Positions 59,825 to 64,000 of a stretch of 64,000 bases of DNA are shown here, piece by piece (within the stretch, counting starts at the first letter, position 1; each line of letters opens with the position of its first letter). The translations under genes and the position numbers were made by a program. Below the pieces are notes generated by a model that was given only the letters and a program-made list of their open reading frames with translations, was not told the origin of the DNA and made no database searches. The DNA is taken from positions 102,674,368 through 102,738,367 of the forward strand of contig CM070899.1 in assembly GCA_036417435.1 (NCBI GenBank), read 5' to 3'. Source of the stretch: Inia geoffrensis. Lineage: Eukaryota > Chordata > Mammalia > Artiodactyla > Iniidae.

Positions 59825-62800
59825 GAAAGCTAGACGAGTTGATCCCTGGCTGAAGTCCTCTCAAACCCTAAAATTTTAAGTGCTCAAGAGGGCAGGCCAC
59901 AAGGTGAAGCCAGCTATTGCTGTTGGTGGGATTGTAAATTGGTAACAGCCGGTATGAGGATCAGTAGGCACATTCCTTACCAAACTAAACACTGGAGGTA
60001 CCACGAGACTCGGCAACCCCGCTGCAGGTCGTATAACCAGACACTAGCATCATTGGAAGGAAGCTCTTGCACCCCAGCAGTCGTTGTGGTACCCTTGACC
60101 ACAGCCAAGACATACAGACGAACGAACGGTCGAGCGAGGGGTGAAGGGAGAAAGATGTTCCGCTACCTACACACGCTCGACTACCACACAGCCATAGAAC
60201 AAAATGCACTCATAGTATTTGCAGCAGCATGGGTGGAGCACTAGATGATCTCACTAATTCTGGTCAATTAGAGGCAGCAAGACACATATACCCGGATATC
60301 CCTTATGTGTGCAGTCTACATAGGGATACAAAGGAAGTTAGTAAAGAAAGGAAACACAGGTTCACAAAGGGAAGAAAGAAGCGAGGAGTTCCCAAAGGGG
60401 GAGATTGGAGACCGGGGAAGAGTGAATTAGGAGATTGGGATTAACACAAACACATTTAACGTATGAAAAAGTGCTCATCAAGGGCGACTCACCCAAAAGA
60501 ACATGGGACTCTACCAAATATTCCTCGATAAGTAACAGGGCAAAGGATCCGAAACCCTACAGGTAGAGCTACGTTTATAATTGCGTCAAGTGGCTGTAGA
60601 ACTCAAAGAGACGCAGCATTGTATATAAACTATGCTGAAAGAGAAAAGGACTGTTCAATGACAAGGCAAGTAAGGGGTTACGAAATGGCCACTTTCTTAC
60701 CTCAGGCCTCTGTGACGTCGGCTGGCGTCAGACCCCTGGAGCCTCAGGAGGCCTGTGTCCCATGGCTGGAGGATGCTGCTGCTGTTCTCCGCTGCGTGGT
60801 ACCACAATCTGCCAATCCAACAGGGCCCTCCTACAGGTAAGCACAGCCTGGTGTACCCAAATGATGATGAAACAGCTGAGAGGGAAGGGCTGTGAAGAAA
60901 GCGGATCTCCACAGCTCCTGCTAGGCAAGTTCCCACCTCCAGCCCACTTCATTAGAGAGGCCCCACCTGCGAACCACGGCACCCTCCGAGTAGCCCACTT
61001 GCAAGGCTTGCGATATGCCTGCGGTGGGGCAGTGCAGGTTAAGGGGAAGGAGGTGAGCATACACAAGCCCAGAGATGTGTGTTTAGCCACGTTCGACTCC
61101 CCATTTCCAATCCAACACTGGGACCCCCTCTAAGACTATCTTTCCCCACGTTACCAGAGACGACACGGAGCACTGCTGCCACCTCGTGGCACACTGCCGT
61201 AACAATCTTACCAACTGTGCTGAAGGGCATCTGTCATCCACAAGGCCTACAGCCTGCGGCTTTGAAGACACAACCCAGCCCTCAAGAAATATCCTGGGCT
61301 AGGGAAACTGAAACGAATTCAAATCACGCCCGACCCTGAGGCAGGAACCTTTCAAGAACTCAGTGGTACTCACCCGCGTTGTAGAAAACAGCACATTGAA
61401 GAGAAAAGATGCTTAGGATCTGTCATGATTAGAGTGCAAAGAAAGCTAGACGAGGTGTTCCCTGGCTGCAGTCCTCTCAAACGCTAAAAGCGTAAGTGCT
61501 CAAGAGGGCATGCCAAAAAGAGAAGCCAGCTATTGCTATTGGTGGGAATGTAAATTGCTAACAGCCGGTATGAGGAACACTAGGCATATTCCTTACCAAA
61601 CTAAACACTGGAGGTACCACGAGATTCGGCAACCCCGCTGCAGGTCGTATAACCAGACACTAGCATCATTGGAAGAAAGCTCTTGCACCCCAGCGGTCCT
61701 TGCGGTTCCCATGACCGCAGCCAAGACAGAGAAATGAACGGAATGGGGAGCGAGGGGTGAATGGAGAAAGATGTTCTGCTACCTACACACCCTCGACTAC
61801 CACTCAGACACAGAACAAAATGAACCCATACTCTTTGCAGCAGCATGGGTGCAGCAGTACATGATCTCACTAATTCCGGTCAATTAGAGGCAGCAAGACA
61901 CATATTCCAGGATATCCCACTTTTGTCTGCCGCCTAAATACGGATACTAAGGAAGCTAGTCCACATAGGAAACACAGGTTCACAAAGGGAAGAACGAAGC
62001 CTGGACTTCCCTGAGGGGGAAATTGGAGAACGGGGAAGGGTGAAGTAGGAGGTCGGGATTCACAGAAACACGCTTAACTTATCAAAAAGTGCTCAAGGGC
62101 GACCCACTCTCAATCACAGGGAACGCTACAAAACATTCCTCAATACGCGAAGAGTGCAAAGAATCCGAGACCCTAAGGGTATAGCTACATGTATAATTGC
62201 ATCAAGTGGCTGTAGAACTCAAACAGACGCAACATTGTATATGAACTAGGCTGAAAGGGAAAAGTACTGTACAATGACAAGGCAAGTAAGGGGTTAAGAA
62301 ATGCCTACTCTGTTACCTCAGGTGTCTGTGATGTCGTTAGCACGGTAACGCCCCTGGAGCCTAAGCAGGCCTGGGTCCCACGGCAGACCTGGGTCCCACG
62401 GCAGACCTGGGTCCCACGGCCGGAGCATGCTGCTGCTGAGGCATCAAGGCAGGAGGACGTGCCACCTGACAAGCGGCACCCCGGACCGCTATTGCCCATT
62501 CTCCCCTGCCTGGTACCCCAATCTCCCGATCCAGCGTGGCCCTCCTACAGGTAAGCAAAGCCTGGTGTACCCAAATGAGGGTGCAGCAGCTGAGAGGGAA
62601 GAGCGGTGAAGTAACCGGATCTTCACAGCTCCTGCTAGGCAGGATCTCACCTCCAGCCATCTTCATTAGAGTCGCCCCACCTGCGAACCATGGCACCCTC
62701 CGAATGGCCCACTTGCAAGGCTTGTGATATGTCTGTGGTGGGGCAGTGCAGGTTAAGGGGCAGGAGGTGAGCATACACAAGCCCAGAGGTGTGTGTTTAG

Positions 62801-63155
62801 CCACGTTCGACTCCCGATTTCCAATCCAACACCGGGACCCCTCTAATACTTTCTTTCCCCAAGTTACCAGAGACGACACGGAGTAGTGCTGCCACCTTGT
62901 GGCACACTGCCGTAACAACCTTACCAACTATGCTGAAGGGCAACTGTCATTCACAAGGCCTAGAGCCTGCGGCTTTGAAAACACAACCCTGCCCTCAGGA
63001 AATATCCTGGGCTAGGCAATCTGAAATGAATCCACATCAGGCCCGACTCTCAGGCAGAAACCTTACAAGACCTCAGTGGTAGTCACCCGCGTTTTAGAAA
63101 ACAGCACATTCAAATGAAAAGATGCTCAAGGTCTCTCATGATTAGAGAGTGAAAA
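59825..63155 (+). repeat. HOR unit 19 (3,331 bp; +18, -2)
   Basis: Half A is 59825-61440 (with -2) and half B 61441-63155, with three 18-mers (62366-62419). It matches unit 18 through most of A and into B (cgaacGgtcg, cccaTggctgg, cactcagAcac). It also carries caacaTggg near 61119, as in units 4, 9 and 10, and gtgCagcagc near 62584, as in units 13-16. Private changes are ggggAaggagg near 61047 and ggAtCtcacc near 62643. This is a mosaic of variants otherwise seen in distant units. Confidence 0.97.
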
Positions 63156-64000
63156 GAAAGCTAGACGAGTTGATCCCTGGCTGAAGTCCTCTCAAACCCT
63201 AAAATTTTAAGTGCTCAAGAGGGCAGGCCACAAGGTGAAGCCAGCTATTGCTGTTGGTGGGATTGTAAATTGGTAACAGCCGGTATGAGGATCAGTAGGC
63301 ACATTCCTTACCAAACTAAACACTGGAGGTACCACGAGACTCGGCAACCCCGCTGCAGGTCGTATAACCAGACACTAGCATCATTGGAAGGAAGCTCTTG
63401 CACCCCAGCAGTCGTTGTGGTACCCTTGACCACAGCCAAGACATACAGACGAACGAACTGTCGAGCGAGGGGTGAAGGGAGAAAGATGTTCCGCTACCTA
63501 CACACGCTCGACTACCACACAGCCATAGAACAAAATGCACTCATAGTATTTGCAGCAGCATGGGTGGAGCACTAGATGATCTCACTAATTCTGGTCAATT
63601 AGAGGCAGCAAGACACATATACCCGGATATCCCTTATGTGTGCAGTCTACATAGGGATACAAAGGAAGTTAGTAAAGAAAGGAAACACAGGTTCACAAAG
63701 GGAAGAAAGAAGCGATGAGTTCCCAAAGGGGGAGATTGGAGACCGGGGAAGAGTGAATTAGGAGATTGGGATTAACACAAACACATTTAACGTATGAAAA
63801 AGTGCTCATCAAGGGCGACTCACCCAAAAGAACATGGGACTCTACCAAATATTCCTCGATAAGTAACAGGGCAAAGGATCCGAAACCCTACAGGTAGAGC
63901 TACGTTTATAATTGCGTCAAGTGGCTGTAGAACTCAAAGAGACGCAGCATTGTATATAAACTATGCTGAAAGAGAAAAGGACTGTTCAATGACAAGGCAA
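63156..64000 (+). repeat. HOR unit 20, partial (first 845 bp of half A)
   Basis: The window ends inside the L1-like part of half A, just after the TATATAAA box. The unit carries the common variants (gagactcgg, cgaactgtcg, gggattaac) and one private change, gaagcgaTgag near 63716. The array evidently continues beyond the window. Confidence 0.97.

Larger units (their letters stand above)
1..64000 (+). repeat. Macrosatellite array, 3.3-kb dimeric higher-order unit x 19.25
   Basis: The same 3.3-kb block recurs without interruption from the first to the last base, always in the same orientation. Unit starts (at the motif gaaagctagacgag of half A) fall at 3, 3318, 6633, 9948, 13279, 16594, 19927, 23260, 26575, 29906, 33237, 36552, 39867, 43182, 46515, 49828, 53161, 56492, 59825 and 63156. 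Every unit contains two diverged monomers, A and B, so the true monomer is about 1.65 kb. Neighbouring units differ by scattered single-base changes and two recurrent indels. Monomer size, L1-related content and dimeric order suggest the L1-derived satellite family recalled from cetaceans. Species and chromosomal location are inference. No unique DNA, gene or intact transposable element interrupts the array. Confidence 0.98.

Noticed and set aside
1..64000. CRISPR array or bacterial repeat system
   Set aside because: Repeats are kilobase-sized and contiguous without spacers, the sequence contains mammalian L1-like elements, and no cas-like coding region exists.
1..64000. rDNA or multicopy gene cluster (rRNA, snRNA, histone)
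   Set aside because: No rRNA, snRNA or histone motifs are seen and no conserved coding frame spans the units.

Overview
The whole 64-kb window is one uninterrupted head-to-tail tandem array. It holds 19 complete copies and one partial copy of a 3.3-kb unit, with no unique flanking sequence on either side and no gene I can support. Unit lengths read from the sequence are 3,313, 3,315, 3,331 or 3,333 bp. All four follow from two small indels on a 3,315-bp base: a third copy of an 18-bp motif (+18), and loss of one AG from an AGAGAG run (-2). The window starts 2 bp before a unit boundary as I have set it and ends 845 bp into unit 20.

Each unit is a dimer of two related but clearly diverged monomers. 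Half A is 1,618 bp (1,616 with the -2 deletion) and half B is 1,697 bp (1,715 with the extra 18-mer). The same half in different units is almost identical, while A and B differ throughout, so this is a two-monomer higher-order repeat. Each monomer has two parts. About 0.88 kb resembles the sense-strand 3' end of a mammalian LINE-1 (end of ORF2 plus 3' UTR), in the form I remember from cetartiodactyl L1 elements. The other 0.73-0.81 kb is GC-richer, of unknown origin, and contains a set of protein-binding-like motifs. B is longer than A because of a 60-bp segment, one more 18-mer and about 1 bp of net small indels.

Organism: a placental mammal, most likely a cetartiodactyl. A whale or dolphin fits best, because the 'common cetacean satellite' is recalled to have monomers of about 1.6-1.76 kb and to be built from L1 sequence. 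This identification rests on memory of the family, not on a search. The array is probably constitutive heterochromatin (pericentromeric, interstitial or terminal), but the window cannot show its chromosomal position.

Most worth a second look: (1) a CTCF-like 15-mer in the same orientation in both halves of every complete unit (38 sites), as in macrosatellites such as DXZ4 and D4Z4; (2) two different inverted repeats at the same aligned spot in A and B, one RFX/X-box-like and one CRE-like; (3) a readable record of unequal exchange, including an exact 6,646-bp tandem duplication of two units and a 3,331-bp duplication whose junction maps to about 190 bp; and (4) an 18-bp minisatellite with one copy in A and two or three in B. 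Open reading frames occur in every unit, but they overlap in conflicting frames and diverge between halves without sign of constraint, so no CDS is annotated.
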